Shown here piece by piece: positions 8,633 to 17,034 of a stretch of DNA of 64,000 nucleotides. The notes beneath the pieces were generated by a model. That model was not told the DNA's origin and did no database searches. It saw only the letters and a program-made list of their open reading frames with translations. The first letter of the stretch is position 1; every line of letters begins with the position of its first letter. The position numbers were made by a program, and so were the translations under genes. Location of the stretch: positions 233,335 to 297,334 of the forward strand of contig NZ_SMSE01000001.1 in assembly GCF_004354085.1 (NCBI RefSeq). The letters run 5' to 3'. This DNA is from Seongchinamella unica. Its GTDB lineage: Bacteria; Pseudomonadota; Gammaproteobacteria; Pseudomonadales; Halieaceae.

Positions 8633-9903
8633 GATGCCTCGTTCTCCAGTGTCCGGGTTGCCCGCCGCGGGCGCTTGTCAAAGGTGATGTGTAGCGACTT
8701 AAGGCCACGCAGCACCATGTTGGGCCAGTGGCTCAGGTCATTTTTGCCCTCGGCAAGCTGAATGTTGTCCAGTCGCTCCAGCAGTTTACCCAGGCCCACG
8801 ATCATTTCCTTGCGCGCCAGCATGGCGCCGGGACAGAAATGCGTTCCCTGGCCAAAGGCGATGTGATCATCGGCATTGTGCCGACAGATATCAAAGCGTT
8901 CCGCATCGTCAAACACCCGCTCGTCGCGGTTGGCCGCCGCGTAGCGCAACATGACCATGGCACCCGCGGGGATCAGGGTGCCATTAAATTCCACGTCGCG
9001 GGTCACCGCTCGCCACAAACCGGCGCTGGGCGTTTCCATGCGCAGAATCTCTTCCACCGCGTTTGCCATATGCAAAGGGCCTTCCCGCAACAGACACATC
9101 TGCTGCGGGTTCCGGATCAGCGACAGCATTCCGCCGGCCAGTGAACTGGTGGTGGTCTCGTTGCCGGCCACCAGGAATTGCTGGACGATGCTGATAAGCT
9201 CGGCATCGCTCAAACTCCGGCCATCATCGATCTCGGCGGTGGCGAGGTCTGAAATCATGTCATCCCTGGGTTCCCGGCGACGGGCGTCAATCACCCCCAG
9301 TATGTACTGCTGGAATTCCCGCACCGCCAACGCAATGTCTTTTGCCTGCTCCGGGGAGACCATGCCACCGAGGCGCGCCGCCAGCGAGTCAGACCACACT
9401 TTGAATCGCGGCAGCAACTCCCTGTCGATCCCCAGCTGATCGGCGATCACCATCAGCGGCAGTGGCGAGGCAAAGGCGGCAATGAACTCGCACTCGCCAT
9501 CATCAATAAAACCATCGATTAACTCGTCGACGATTTGCTCAATATAGTCGTGCATCTGCTGCACCCGCCTGGCGGAAAACACCTTGTTCACCAGGCTGCG
9601 ATATACCCGGTGCCGGGGCGGGTCCAGGGTCAGCAGGGTATCGGCCGGTTCGACGGTGCCCTCATAGAGCGCCCTCACCTCCTCGGTCTCGCCGGCGCCG
9701 GACAGCAGGTGGGCGAAATTACTGGAAAAAGTTTCCGTATCCTTGAGCATGGCACGGATATCCGCATGCCGGGTCACCAGGTAGATGTTGCTACCCGGTA
9801 GCAGGTACACCGGCGCCTCTTCCCTGGCCAGCCGGTAGAAGTCAAAGGGGCACTCCAGGACTTCCTCGGAAAAGAAGTTGTAGTCCTGCAACGACCGGGA
9901 CAA
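8629..9903 (-). CDS. Cytochrome P450 (second of a tandem pair)
   Basis: This is a soluble bacterial P450 of 424 residues without a membrane anchor. The haem-binding motif FGQGTHFCPG places the thiolate at C357, the I-helix oxygen-activation motif is AGNET (246-250), and the K-helix ExxR is E285-R288. It shares long stretches with the adjacent P450 (DPPxHxVYRSLxNKVFSA, YIEQxVDELID, ADDHIAFG), so the pair arose by tandem duplication. The two are separated by 4 bases, and the alcohol dehydrogenase gene follows with a 4-base overlap. It needs a ferredoxin and reductase; no classical P450 redox partner lies nearby. Confidence 0.93.
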   Translation of the reverse strand: MSRSLQDYNFFSEEVLECPFDFYRLAREEAPVYLLPGSNIYLVTRHADIRAMLKDTETFSSNFAHLLSGAGETEEVRALYEGTVEPADTLLTLDPPRHRVYRSLVNKVFSARRVQQMHDYIEQIVDELIDGFIDDGECEFIAAFASPLPLMVIADQLGIDRELLPRFKVWSDSLAARLGGMVSPEQAKDIALAVREFQQYILGVIDARRREPRDDMISDLATAEIDDGRSLSDAELISIVQQFLVAGNETTTSSLAGGMLSLIRNPQQMCLLREGPLHMANAVEEILRMETPSAGLWRAVTRDVEFNGTLIPAGAMVMLRYAAANRDERVFDDAERFDICRHNADDHIAFGQGTHFCPGAMLARKEMIVGLGKLLERLDNIQLAEGKNDLSHWPNMVLRGLKSLHITFDKRPRRATRTLENEAS

Positions 9904-9907
9904 GCGA

Positions 9908-11185
9908 TCAGGCCTCCATCGCAGCGGGTGCAGCCTGCGCCGCCCGAGGCTCGAAGGTAATATGCAGTTCCTTCAGGCCGCGCAATACCATGTTAGGCCA
10001 ATGCGTCAGGTCGTTTTTGCCCTCCGCCAGACGGATATTGGTCATCCGCGCCAGAATGCGTTCGTAGGCGACCTGCATTTCCTTGCGCCCGAGAAAGGCC
10101 CCCGGGCAGAAGTGCGTGCCATAGCCGAAGGCGATATGGTCATCGGCGTTGTGCCGGCAAACATCCATGACTTCCGGATTGTCGAACACCTGTTCATCGC
10201 GATTGGCCGCCGCATAGCGCAGCATCAGCAGGGAACCTTTGGGAATAGCCACTCCGCGCAGTTCAACGTCGCGGGTCACCACCCGCCACAAACCGGCGGA
10301 GGGTGATTCAAGGCGCAGGATTTCCTCAACGGCATTGGCAATCATGGCCGGGTCGTCCAACAGCGCCTGCAACTGGTCAGACAGCTGGATCAGCGACAAA
10401 AGGCCGCCGGTGGTGGCCGAGGTCGTGGTCTCGTTGCCGGCCACCAGCAATTGCTCGATCATGCTGAGCAGTTCCTCCACGGTCATCAGGCGCTCCCCTT
10501 CCGGGGGTTTGATCAGGTTGTTGGCGAGGTCGGAGATCATATCGTCCTGCGGGTTTTCCCGGCGGTCGGCGATGATGCCTGCCATATAGTTCTGGTATTC
10601 GACAATCAGCCGGGCATTCTCTACTTCTTCCTCCGCCGAGGCCATGCCGCCCAGGCGGGAAGCAAAGGCATCAGACCAGGCCTTGATACGCCGCAGGTCC
10701 TTGCGCGGCACGCCCAGCTGGTCTGCAATCACATACACCGGCAGCGGGGTGGCAAAGTCACGCACGAACTCACACTCGCCGCTGTCAATAAACTCGTCGA
10801 TCAACTCATCCACCACCTGCTCGATGTAATCACGCATGCCCTCTACCCGCTTGGCGGAAAACACCTTGTTGATCAGCGAGCGATACACCTTGTGCTGGGG
10901 CGGGTCCAGGGTTAGCAGCGTGGGCGGCTGGGCGTATCCGGACGCATAAATTTCGGCGGCCTCTGGCGAGGGCTCTGGCCCCTTCAGCAGCTCCTGGAAA
11001 TCGTTGGAGAACGTCGCCGTATCGCGGTTGATCTGGCGGATATCTTCCCAGCGAGAGACCATGTATATCTCGGTGCCCGGCAGGTGATAAACCGGTGCCT
11101 CGCGGCGAATGACCTCATAAAACTCGAACGGTGACTCGATAACCTCAGGTGAAAAGAAGTCGAAATCGGCGGGGCATTTGGCCAT
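9908..11185 (-). CDS. Cytochrome P450 (first of a tandem pair)
   Basis: This is a 425-residue soluble P450: haem motif FGYGTHFCPG with C360, I-helix AGNET (249-253), and ExxR at E288-R291. The frame is open to 11257, but I start at ATG 11185 because GGAG lies about 10 bases upstream and the N terminus then aligns residue for residue with the downstream paralogue (DFFSPEVIESPFEFY against NFFSEEVLECPFDFY). It is the first gene of a P450-P450-alcohol dehydrogenase operon, divergent from an SDR operon. The gap between them holds operator copy 2. Confidence 0.93.
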   Translation of the reverse strand: MAKCPADFDFFSPEVIESPFEFYEVIRREAPVYHLPGTEIYMVSRWEDIRQINRDTATFSNDFQELLKGPEPSPEAAEIYASGYAQPPTLLTLDPPQHKVYRSLINKVFSAKRVEGMRDYIEQVVDELIDEFIDSGECEFVRDFATPLPVYVIADQLGVPRKDLRRIKAWSDAFASRLGGMASAEEEVENARLIVEYQNYMAGIIADRRENPQDDMISDLANNLIKPPEGERLMTVEELLSMIEQLLVAGNETTTSATTGGLLSLIQLSDQLQALLDDPAMIANAVEEILRLESPSAGLWRVVTRDVELRGVAIPKGSLLMLRYAAANRDEQVFDNPEVMDVCRHNADDHIAFGYGTHFCPGAFLGRKEMQVAYERILARMTNIRLAEGKNDLTHWPNMVLRGLKELHITFEPRAAQAAPAAMEA

Positions 11186-11288
11186 GGTTTTCTCCAGTGC
11201 CACTGGGGTGGCTATGAGTCTTATTCGCGGTGTCTGCTCCGGCCAGAACACCGGCAAGACTGGCTCACATTAGCGAATAGAAAATAAA

Positions 11289-11304
11289 CAGTCAAATCTG
11301 ATTG
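11289..11304 (+). promoter_or_regulatory. Candidate operator, copy 2 of 3
   Basis: CAGTCAAATCTGATTG is the most symmetrical copy, differing from the perfect palindrome CAATCAGATCTGATTG at two positions. It lies between the divergent P450 and SDR operons and overlaps the putative -35 box of the SDR operon, so one protein bound here could control both. Confidence 0.65.
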
Positions 11305-11330
11305 TTTTTTTCAGGGTTGTTTGCTACTTT
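11302..11330 (+). promoter_or_regulatory. Putative promoter of SDR/acyl-CoA dehydrogenase/Rieske operon
   Basis: TTGTTT (11302-11307), a 17-base spacer ending TGC, then TACTTT (11325-11330). Both the spacing and the TTTGCTA and TTTGCCA strings match the promoter at 3072-3100, although the surrounding bases differ. Confidence 0.4.
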
Positions 11331-11433
11331 GCCAATGGACGCAAATTTAACCCTCAGAACGGCGTTCGCAGCGGCACACCCACCGCGCAATTCCGTCTGG
11401 CTTACCCACTATCCCCCGCTTCAGGAGACAGAC

Positions 11434-12195
11434 ATGGATCTCGGACTCGCTGGCAAGAATGCCGTAATCACTGGTTCAACCCGCGGCATCGGCCGCGCCA
11501 TCGCCAACCTGCTGGCTGACGAAGGCGTCAACCTGGCTATTTGTGCGCGCAACCAGGCAGAAGTAGACGGCGCCGTTGCCGACCTGAGTGCCAGGGGCGT
11601 CAAGGTCACCGGCGCCGTGGTAGACGTGGCTGACAAGGCGGCCTACCAGGAATGGATTACCAGCGCCGGTGAAGCACTGGGGGGTATCGATATTTTCGTG
11701 CCCAACGTCAGCGCCGGCGGCGGTAACATGGGTGAGGAAGGCTGGGAGGCCAATTTCAACATCGACCTGCTGGGCACCACCCGCGGCATAGAGGCGGCCA
11801 TGCCCTTCCTGGAGAAGTCTTCCGCAGCCTCTATCGTCATCATCTCCTCCACCGCGGGCGTGGAAACCTTCATGGGGCCACAACCCTATAACGCTATCAA
11901 GGGGGCGCTGGTCATTCATGCCAAGCAACTGAGCCAGGCACTGGCACCTGCGGGTATCCGCGTAAACTGCGTATCCCCGGGCCCCATTTACATCGAAGGC
12001 GGCGCCTGGGAATTTATCAAGGACAATATGACCGAACTGTACGATGCCACGCTGGCAGATATCCCCTCCGGCCGCTTTGGCAGCGCCGAGGAAGTGGCCA
12101 ACGCCGTGGCGTTCATCGCCAGCCCGGCGGCCAGCCTGATCACCGGCGTCAACCTGGTGGCGGACGGCGGGTTCACCAAGCGCGTCCAGCTGTAA
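11434..12195 (+). CDS. Short-chain dehydrogenase/reductase, SDR family
   Basis: The 253-residue SDR has TGSTRGIGRA for cofactor binding, ISSTAG with the catalytic serine region and Y-N-A-I-K as the catalytic tyrosine-lysine pair. The usual NNAG is replaced by VPNVSAGGG, which is uncommon. The DGGFTKRVQL ending is typical of 3-oxoacyl reductase-like SDRs. I start at ATG 11434, which follows AGGAGA; the longer frame from 11302 would run through the promoter. It is the first gene of an operon with the acyl-CoA dehydrogenase at 12218 and the Rieske oxygenase at 13435. Confidence 0.88.
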   Translation: MDLGLAGKNAVITGSTRGIGRAIANLLADEGVNLAICARNQAEVDGAVADLSARGVKVTGAVVDVADKAAYQEWITSAGEALGGIDIFVPNVSAGGGNMGEEGWEANFNIDLLGTTRGIEAAMPFLEKSSAASIVIISSTAGVETFMGPQPYNAIKGALVIHAKQLSQALAPAGIRVNCVSPGPIYIEGGAWEFIKDNMTELYDATLADIPSGRFGSAEEVANAVAFIASPAASLITGVNLVADGGFTKRVQL

Positions 12196-12217
12196 ACCAC
12201 CGCCGGGGCTGTCATCG

Positions 12218-13405
12218 ATGGATCTCAAGTTTTCAGATCAGGAACTGGCGTTCCAGCAGGAAGTCCGGCAATTCCTTGCCGATAACCTCAGCGAGGAAAT
12301 CGTCGAGACCACGGCGCGCAATGCCAGTGTGTTCGTCGAAAAGGAGTTGGCGCTGCAATGGCAGTCTATCCTCGTACAGAAAGGCTGGGCAGTGCCCCAG
12401 TGGCCCACCGAGCACGGCGGCACCGAATGGACACCGGCACAGAAATACATCTTCAGCCGGGAGTGCTATCTGGCCGGGGCGCCCATGCTGATTCCCCTGG
12501 GTCTGCTGATGCTGGCGCCGGTCATCATGGCTTTCGGTTCCGAGCAGCAGAAGCGCGAGATTCTGCCGAAGATTCTCTCCGGCGAGCAGTACTGGTGCCA
12601 GGGTTACAGCGAACCCGGTGCGGGATCAGACCTGGCCAGCCTGAAACTGAAAGCAGAAGCGGATGGCGATGACTATATCGTCAACGGCTCCAAGATCTGG
12701 ACAACCCACGCCCACATGGCGGACCATATTTTCTGCCTGGTGCGCACCGACAACAGCGGCAGGCCGCAACAGGGCATCAGCTTCCTGCTTATCGACATGG
12801 ACAGTCCCGGCGTGACCGTTGAGCCCATCATTACCATGGCCGGTGACCACGAGGTCAACCAGGTATTCTTCGACAACGTGCGCGTGCCCCAGAGCAATCG
12901 CATCGGCGAGGAGAACAAGGGCTGGACCTACGCCAAGTACCTGCTGGAATTTGAGCGCGGCGGCGGCTTCTCCGGTCCGCTGGTGCAACATGAACTGGCT
13001 CGCTTGCAGGCGCTCTACGGCGAGACCCGCGAAGCGGTGCATAATTTCGATAGCACCGGTGACCTGCAGCGCAAGATCGCCCGCATCGAGATTGACCTCA
13101 AGGCGCTGGAGATTACCGAACTGCGGATTCTGTCGGCGGTCAGCGGCGGTGGCAACCCCGGACCGGAGTCCTCGCTGCTCAAGCTCAACACCACCCGACT
13201 GGAGCAGGAAATCAACCAGCTGTCGCTGGACATACTCGGTTACCGCGGCCTTGAGCTGGACCCGGTGGCAGGCGGCAGCCCCTATCGCCCCGACCCCATA
13301 TCTGCCGTACTGCCGCGCTACCTCAATAATCGCGCGGCCTCCATCTTTGGCGGTTCGCAGGAAGTACAGCGCAATATCATTGCCAAAATGGTCCTCGGCC
13401 TTTAG
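12218..13405 (+). CDS. Acyl-CoA dehydrogenase family protein
   Basis: The 395-residue flavoprotein has the three-domain acyl-CoA dehydrogenase layout. It shows an N-terminal helical segment, the central CQGYSEPGAGSDLASL and KIWTTHAHMAD motifs that contact FAD and substrate, and a C-terminal helical domain ending FGGSQEVQRNIIAKMVLGL. It resembles the branch acting on bulky or dicarboxylic acyl-CoAs (pimeloyl-CoA dehydrogenase or FadE-like proteins of sterol breakdown) more than straight-chain enzymes. Together with the MaoC pair it could supply beta-oxidation-type steps. It sits 22 bases after the SDR and 29 before the Rieske gene. Confidence 0.88.
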   Translation: MDLKFSDQELAFQQEVRQFLADNLSEEIVETTARNASVFVEKELALQWQSILVQKGWAVPQWPTEHGGTEWTPAQKYIFSRECYLAGAPMLIPLGLLMLAPVIMAFGSEQQKREILPKILSGEQYWCQGYSEPGAGSDLASLKLKAEADGDDYIVNGSKIWTTHAHMADHIFCLVRTDNSGRPQQGISFLLIDMDSPGVTVEPIITMAGDHEVNQVFFDNVRVPQSNRIGEENKGWTYAKYLLEFERGGGFSGPLVQHELARLQALYGETREAVHNFDSTGDLQRKIARIEIDLKALEITELRILSAVSGGGNPGPESSLLKLNTTRLEQEINQLSLDILGYRGLELDPVAGGSPYRPDPISAVLPRYLNNRAASIFGGSQEVQRNIIAKMVLGL

Positions 13406-13434
13406 CGCCGTTCGCCACAGGGAGACCGCTTCCC

Positions 13435-14589
13435 ATGCATAGGGACAGGCAGATCGCCGAAGTAAAAGCCCTGCTCGCGCTCATCGCCCGCAAGTCTACC
13501 GCGCTCGCCAGGGAGGTCATGGCGATCGACGTGCAGGAGTACACAGACCCCGCACTGTTCGAACGCGAGAAGCGCCAGCTGTTTCGCAACTACCCGCAGT
13601 TTGTCGGGCCCAGCTGCCTGCTGCCGGAGGCCGGCGATTACTTCGCATTTGACGACACCGGCGTACCTATCCTCCTGGTACGGCAACCCGAGGGTACATT
13701 AAACGCGTTCCTCAATATCTGCTCGCACCGCGGGGCACCCCTGAACGAATGCCAGCACGGCAAGGCCAAAAAAGGCCGGCTGTTCAGCTGTCCCTATCAT
13801 GGCTGGAGCTACGACCTGGAGGGCTGCCTGATTGGCGTACCCTTCGGCAGCGAGGGGTTCCCCGGACTGGAGCGGGACAAACTGGGCCTGCGCCCGCTTA
13901 AGGTAGCGGAGAAAAACGGGCTGATCTTCGTTATGCCCAATCCGGAACTGAATTTCGATATCGATGAGGTGCTCGGGGGTATCGATGAACATCTGGCCGG
14001 TTTCGGCCTGCAGGATCACCACTACCTGGGCGTCAAACAGGTGTACACCGATTTCAGCTGGAAGCTGAACATGGACACCTTCCACGAGTTTTATCACTTT
14101 GAGCACCTGCATGCCGAGTCCATTGCGCAGATGGCCTACAGCAACCTGGGAACCTATCACCAGTACGGACGCAATCACGCTATGGGTTCCGCCACCCTGT
14201 CGATTACCGAGCTGGAATCGCTTCCCGAGGACCAGTGGCAACCCCGGGCCTACACCTCCCATGTTCACTATATTTTTCCGAACACCGTGATCTTCGTGGT
14301 GGAGGACCATTTCCAGACCTGGCGGGTATACCCGCTGGCTGCGGACCGCTCGGTGGTGTACCACAGCATGTTCCTGCCGCAGGCGCCGGCCAGCGAGGAA
14401 CAGCGCGACGAGTACGAGGCCTATTTCCAGATGATTAACGATGTGGCGGTGACCGAGGACTACACCCTGGTCGACAAAATCAGGCGCGGCCTGGACGCAG
14501 ACATAAAGCGCCAGGTATTGCTGGGACGCAATGAACCGGGCGTGCAAAACATGCATCGACAAATTCATGATGTGCTCGGCATGAAATAA
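13435..14589 (+). CDS. Rieske non-haem iron oxygenase, alpha subunit
   Basis: The 384-residue oxygenase has a Rieske [2Fe-2S] domain with C96-x-H98 (ICSHRG) and C119-xx-H122 (CPYHGW). A catalytic domain follows, with the mononuclear-iron histidines H221 and H226 in the EFYHFEHLH motif. Such enzymes hydroxylate or demethylate aromatic or alicyclic substrates using electrons from a reductase or ferredoxin. No beta subunit gene adjoins it, so it is probably an alpha-only oxygenase. It is last in the plus-strand operon starting at 11434 and converges on the Rieske ferredoxin gene. Confidence 0.92.
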   Translation: MHRDRQIAEVKALLALIARKSTALAREVMAIDVQEYTDPALFEREKRQLFRNYPQFVGPSCLLPEAGDYFAFDDTGVPILLVRQPEGTLNAFLNICSHRGAPLNECQHGKAKKGRLFSCPYHGWSYDLEGCLIGVPFGSEGFPGLERDKLGLRPLKVAEKNGLIFVMPNPELNFDIDEVLGGIDEHLAGFGLQDHHYLGVKQVYTDFSWKLNMDTFHEFYHFEHLHAESIAQMAYSNLGTYHQYGRNHAMGSATLSITELESLPEDQWQPRAYTSHVHYIFPNTVIFVVEDHFQTWRVYPLAADRSVVYHSMFLPQAPASEEQRDEYEAYFQMINDVAVTEDYTLVDKIRRGLDADIKRQVLLGRNEPGVQNMHRQIHDVLGMK

Positions 14590-14658
14590 CGCCGCATTTT
14601 AGCCCGAGAGCCGACGTCCCACGGGGCTGGTCCAGCGATGGCGGCTGCGCTACCGGCA

Positions 14659-14979
14659 CTAATCCGTCACTGCGATAGCGATGGCATCCCCAGTGACTTT
14701 AACCCGGTAACTGGCCAGTCCTCGGACCGCCGGTCGACTGAGGGCGCTGCCGTCGCGAACGTCGAAAGCCGCTCCGTGTAACGGACACAGTACCCTGTTG
14801 CCCTTGAGCTTGCCCTCACACAGGCGGGCGGCACCGTGGGTACACAGGTTATCCAGCGCGAATACGCCGTCGGCGGTGTGGCATAACAATATTTCCCTGT
14901 CCGCCACAGCAACAGCGGCGCAGCGCCCCTGCGGCAGGTTGGCGAGACTGGCCACCTGGACGAATTCGTCGTTACTCAT
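14659..14979 (-). CDS. Rieske-type [2Fe-2S] ferredoxin
   Basis: This 106-residue single-domain protein has C46-x-H48 (LCTHGAA) and C65-xx-H68 (CPLHGA), the ligands of a Rieske cluster. It is the size of ferredoxins that carry electrons to ring-hydroxylating oxygenases. A GAGGAGG ribosome site precedes ATG 14979, and the gene overlaps the end of the Rieske oxygenase gene by 8 bases, so that oxygenase is its likely partner. It may also serve the oxygenase at 13435. The cognate flavoprotein reductase is not encoded nearby. Confidence 0.88.
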   Translation of the reverse strand: MSNDEFVQVASLANLPQGRCAAVAVADREILLCHTADGVFALDNLCTHGAARLCEGKLKGNRVLCPLHGAAFDVRDGSALSRPAVRGLASYRVKVTGDAIAIAVTD

Positions 14980-16366
14980 TACCCGCCTCCTCGAGAAATT
15001 CATCCAGGGTCATGTGCACCCGGCGTATACGTGATTCCTGGTAGTTACCCAGGGTGATACCGGGCTTGCGGGCGGTTTTAAAGCCCTGCTGCTGTAATGC
15101 CAGGTTACCCGTGTCCTCGTCGTAAACCGGCCCCAACCAGCCCAGACCCTCGGCCTCGGTGTAGGACTGTTCCACGCTCAGGCAGACTGGTTCCGGTGGC
15201 TGCGGATGTTGCGCGCCTTCCGCCAGGGGTTCAAGAATCAGGAAATCGAACAGGCTGCTGTCGACGTCTTCCCCGTTGGGACGGAAGCGGTATACCATGG
15301 ACACCGTAATTCCAGGGAAGAAAAACATATTCGGAAACAGGTGGTATTCGATGGAGTCCAGCATGAGCGTGTCGCTGGTTGCCGAAAAATCGATCCCCAG
15401 TGCCTCGCCCAGTTTATGGCGCAGGTCTTGTGCCGCCACCTCTCGCGCCGTCTTACCGGCGGGGACCTCATCATGTTCCAGCCCGAACACTGACAACATC
15501 TGCAGGATTTCATTTTCGCTGAGTGGCGGCGCACGCCACTTATCCCCCGGATAGTCCGCCAGTGATTCCGCGCTGTAATTGCCGATGTTGTGGATAAAGC
15601 GACTGACGTACTTGCCAAAAATGTCGTACTGGGCATTGGCACCATTGGGACCATCGTGGGTTTCAAAGTTGTGGTAGGCCTCCATAAAGGCCTCCTGGGC
15701 GGCCTTCCAGTTGGCCGGTAAAGTTTTCTGCACATGCAGGCGGACACGTCTGCGCTCCAGCGGAAAGTGACTGAAATGCGCCGGCAGCACCTCCAGGTAG
15801 TCGGCCAGCGGCCCGGCGTGGGTGTCCAGGTTGATAAATACGAAGCCGCCCCAGGTCTCGCACTGCACCGGCTGCAAGCTGTGGGTCTCCTCGCTGACGT
15901 GGGGAAAGTCCCAGCGCGCGGGCAGCGCCTGCAAACAGCCGTCGAGACTGAAAGACCAGCCGTGGAACGGGCAGGTAAATGCATTGCTAAAGCCCGTCCC
16001 CTCGCCACCCAGAATACGCGTGGCCCGGTGAGGACAGCTGTTGATAAACGCGCGGATACCGTCCGCCGAACTGCGCACCACGATGACCGAGTAGGGGCCG
16101 ATCTGGTAGACATAATTGTCGCCCACATCGGGAATGTGCTCTTCCCGGCACACCCACTGCCAGCAGCGATTCCACAAACGATCGAACTCCTTGCGGGCGA
16201 AATCCGCCGAGATGTAACGACTGCAGTCGATATCGTCGTCACCCAGGAACTGGTAACTCTGGTCCAGCAGTGGCGCAGGGACCTCCCGGGAATCGGTGGC
16301 CAGCGTCTCTGCGACAGTCGCTCCACCGGCGCGGGCCGCACCTGGTGCTGGGTTATTCTGGTTCAT
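14972..16366 (-). CDS. Rieske non-haem iron oxygenase, alpha subunit (long form)
   Basis: The 464-residue oxygenase has Rieske ligands C111, H113 (SCPHRAT), C132 and H135 (CPFHGW), and catalytic-iron histidines H232 and H237 (AYHNFETH). It has an extra N-terminal stretch and a long C-terminal region compared with the 384-residue oxygenase at 13435, and the two are not close paralogues. It is co-transcribed with a Rieske ferredoxin and divergent from two NTF2-like genes across a 131-base gap containing operator copy 3. The substrate is unknown. Confidence 0.92.
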   Translation of the reverse strand: MNQNNPAPGAARAGGATVAETLATDSREVPAPLLDQSYQFLGDDDIDCSRYISADFARKEFDRLWNRCWQWVCREEHIPDVGDNYVYQIGPYSVIVVRSSADGIRAFINSCPHRATRILGGEGTGFSNAFTCPFHGWSFSLDGCLQALPARWDFPHVSEETHSLQPVQCETWGGFVFINLDTHAGPLADYLEVLPAHFSHFPLERRRVRLHVQKTLPANWKAAQEAFMEAYHNFETHDGPNGANAQYDIFGKYVSRFIHNIGNYSAESLADYPGDKWRAPPLSENEILQMLSVFGLEHDEVPAGKTAREVAAQDLRHKLGEALGIDFSATSDTLMLDSIEYHLFPNMFFFPGITVSMVYRFRPNGEDVDSSLFDFLILEPLAEGAQHPQPPEPVCLSVEQSYTEAEGLGWLGPVYDEDTGNLALQQQGFKTARKPGITLGNYQESRIRRVHMTLDEFLEEAGNE

Positions 16367-16420
16367 GCTGTAGGGGTCTCCTGCTCGCCTGTGGCTGGAC
16401 GGAACGGCATCACATCAATA

Positions 16421-16436
16421 CAATCAGGATCGACTG
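16421..16436 (-). promoter_or_regulatory. Candidate operator, copy 3 of 3
   Basis: CAATCAGGATCGACTG on the plus strand; its reverse complement matches copies 1 and 2 at 13 of 16 positions each. It lies between the divergent Rieske oxygenase and NTF2-like operons. In the minus orientation it points toward the Rieske oxygenase, as the other two copies point toward their plus-strand operons. No clear -10 box is visible on either side. Confidence 0.5.
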
Positions 16437-16497
16437 TTTTTAATTATGGACGCCGGGTGCAGGACAATGCAAGTCCGCCCGCCGCAGGTAGCCGCCA

Positions 16498-17034
16498 ATG
16501 ACTGACCCTTCCGTACCCTGCCCATCGCCCGCAGAAGTAGACGATCGCCTGGCGATCATCGATGTGCTGCTCCGGCATTGTCGCGGCCTGGACCGCAATG
16601 ACGCCCCGCTGCTCAAGCGTTGCTACTGGCCCGAGGCCGAGGTGGACTACGGCAGTTTCAAGGGCCCTGCCCACAGCTTCGCCGAGCTCATTGGTCCCGC
16701 ACTGGCGGAGGCCTACGAACTGACCCGCCACTGCATCGGCAACACCCTCGTTGAACTGCAGGGCGATACGGCGCTGGTCGAGAGCTACGTGCGGGCAGGC
16801 CACCTGTTTACCGGGGGGCAGGCAGAAATGTGCTTCGAGGGACGCTACCTGGATCGTCTGCAAAAGCGCGCTGGTCGCTGGGGCATCATCCACCGCCAGG
16901 TGGTGATGGACTGGAGCCGAACCCGGAAGCTGGAAGACGCCCGTGACAGCGAGGCCTTTGCCGACCTGGCCAGGGGCCGCGATGATGACCGGGACCCGCT
17001 CCACGCCTTTCTGGCGGGAGGAAATACAGCATGA
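16498..17034 (+). CDS. NTF2/SnoaL-like protein, first of a tandem pair
   Basis: This 178-residue protein has the alpha+beta cone fold signature of SnoaL-like (SnoaL_4-type) proteins, beginning with the helix LLRHCRGLDRNDAPLLKRCYWP and ending with the strand VVMDWSRTR. The fold is used by isomerases, dehydratases and the small subunits of Rieske dioxygenases. It shares RGLDR and DWSRT with the next gene and overlaps it by 4 bases, so the two are paralogues probably forming one complex. No reaction can be assigned; isomerase or dehydratase activity in the catabolic pathway is a reasonable guess. Confidence 0.75.
   Translation: MTDPSVPCPSPAEVDDRLAIIDVLLRHCRGLDRNDAPLLKRCYWPEAEVDYGSFKGPAHSFAELIGPALAEAYELTRHCIGNTLVELQGDTALVESYVRAGHLFTGGQAEMCFEGRYLDRLQKRAGRWGIIHRQVVMDWSRTRKLEDARDSEAFADLARGRDDDRDPLHAFLAGGNTA

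Noticed and set aside
11185-11257. Upstream extension of the first P450 to 11257.
   Set aside because: ATG 11185 has a ribosome site and gives an N terminus colinear with the paralogue; the extension has no similarity.
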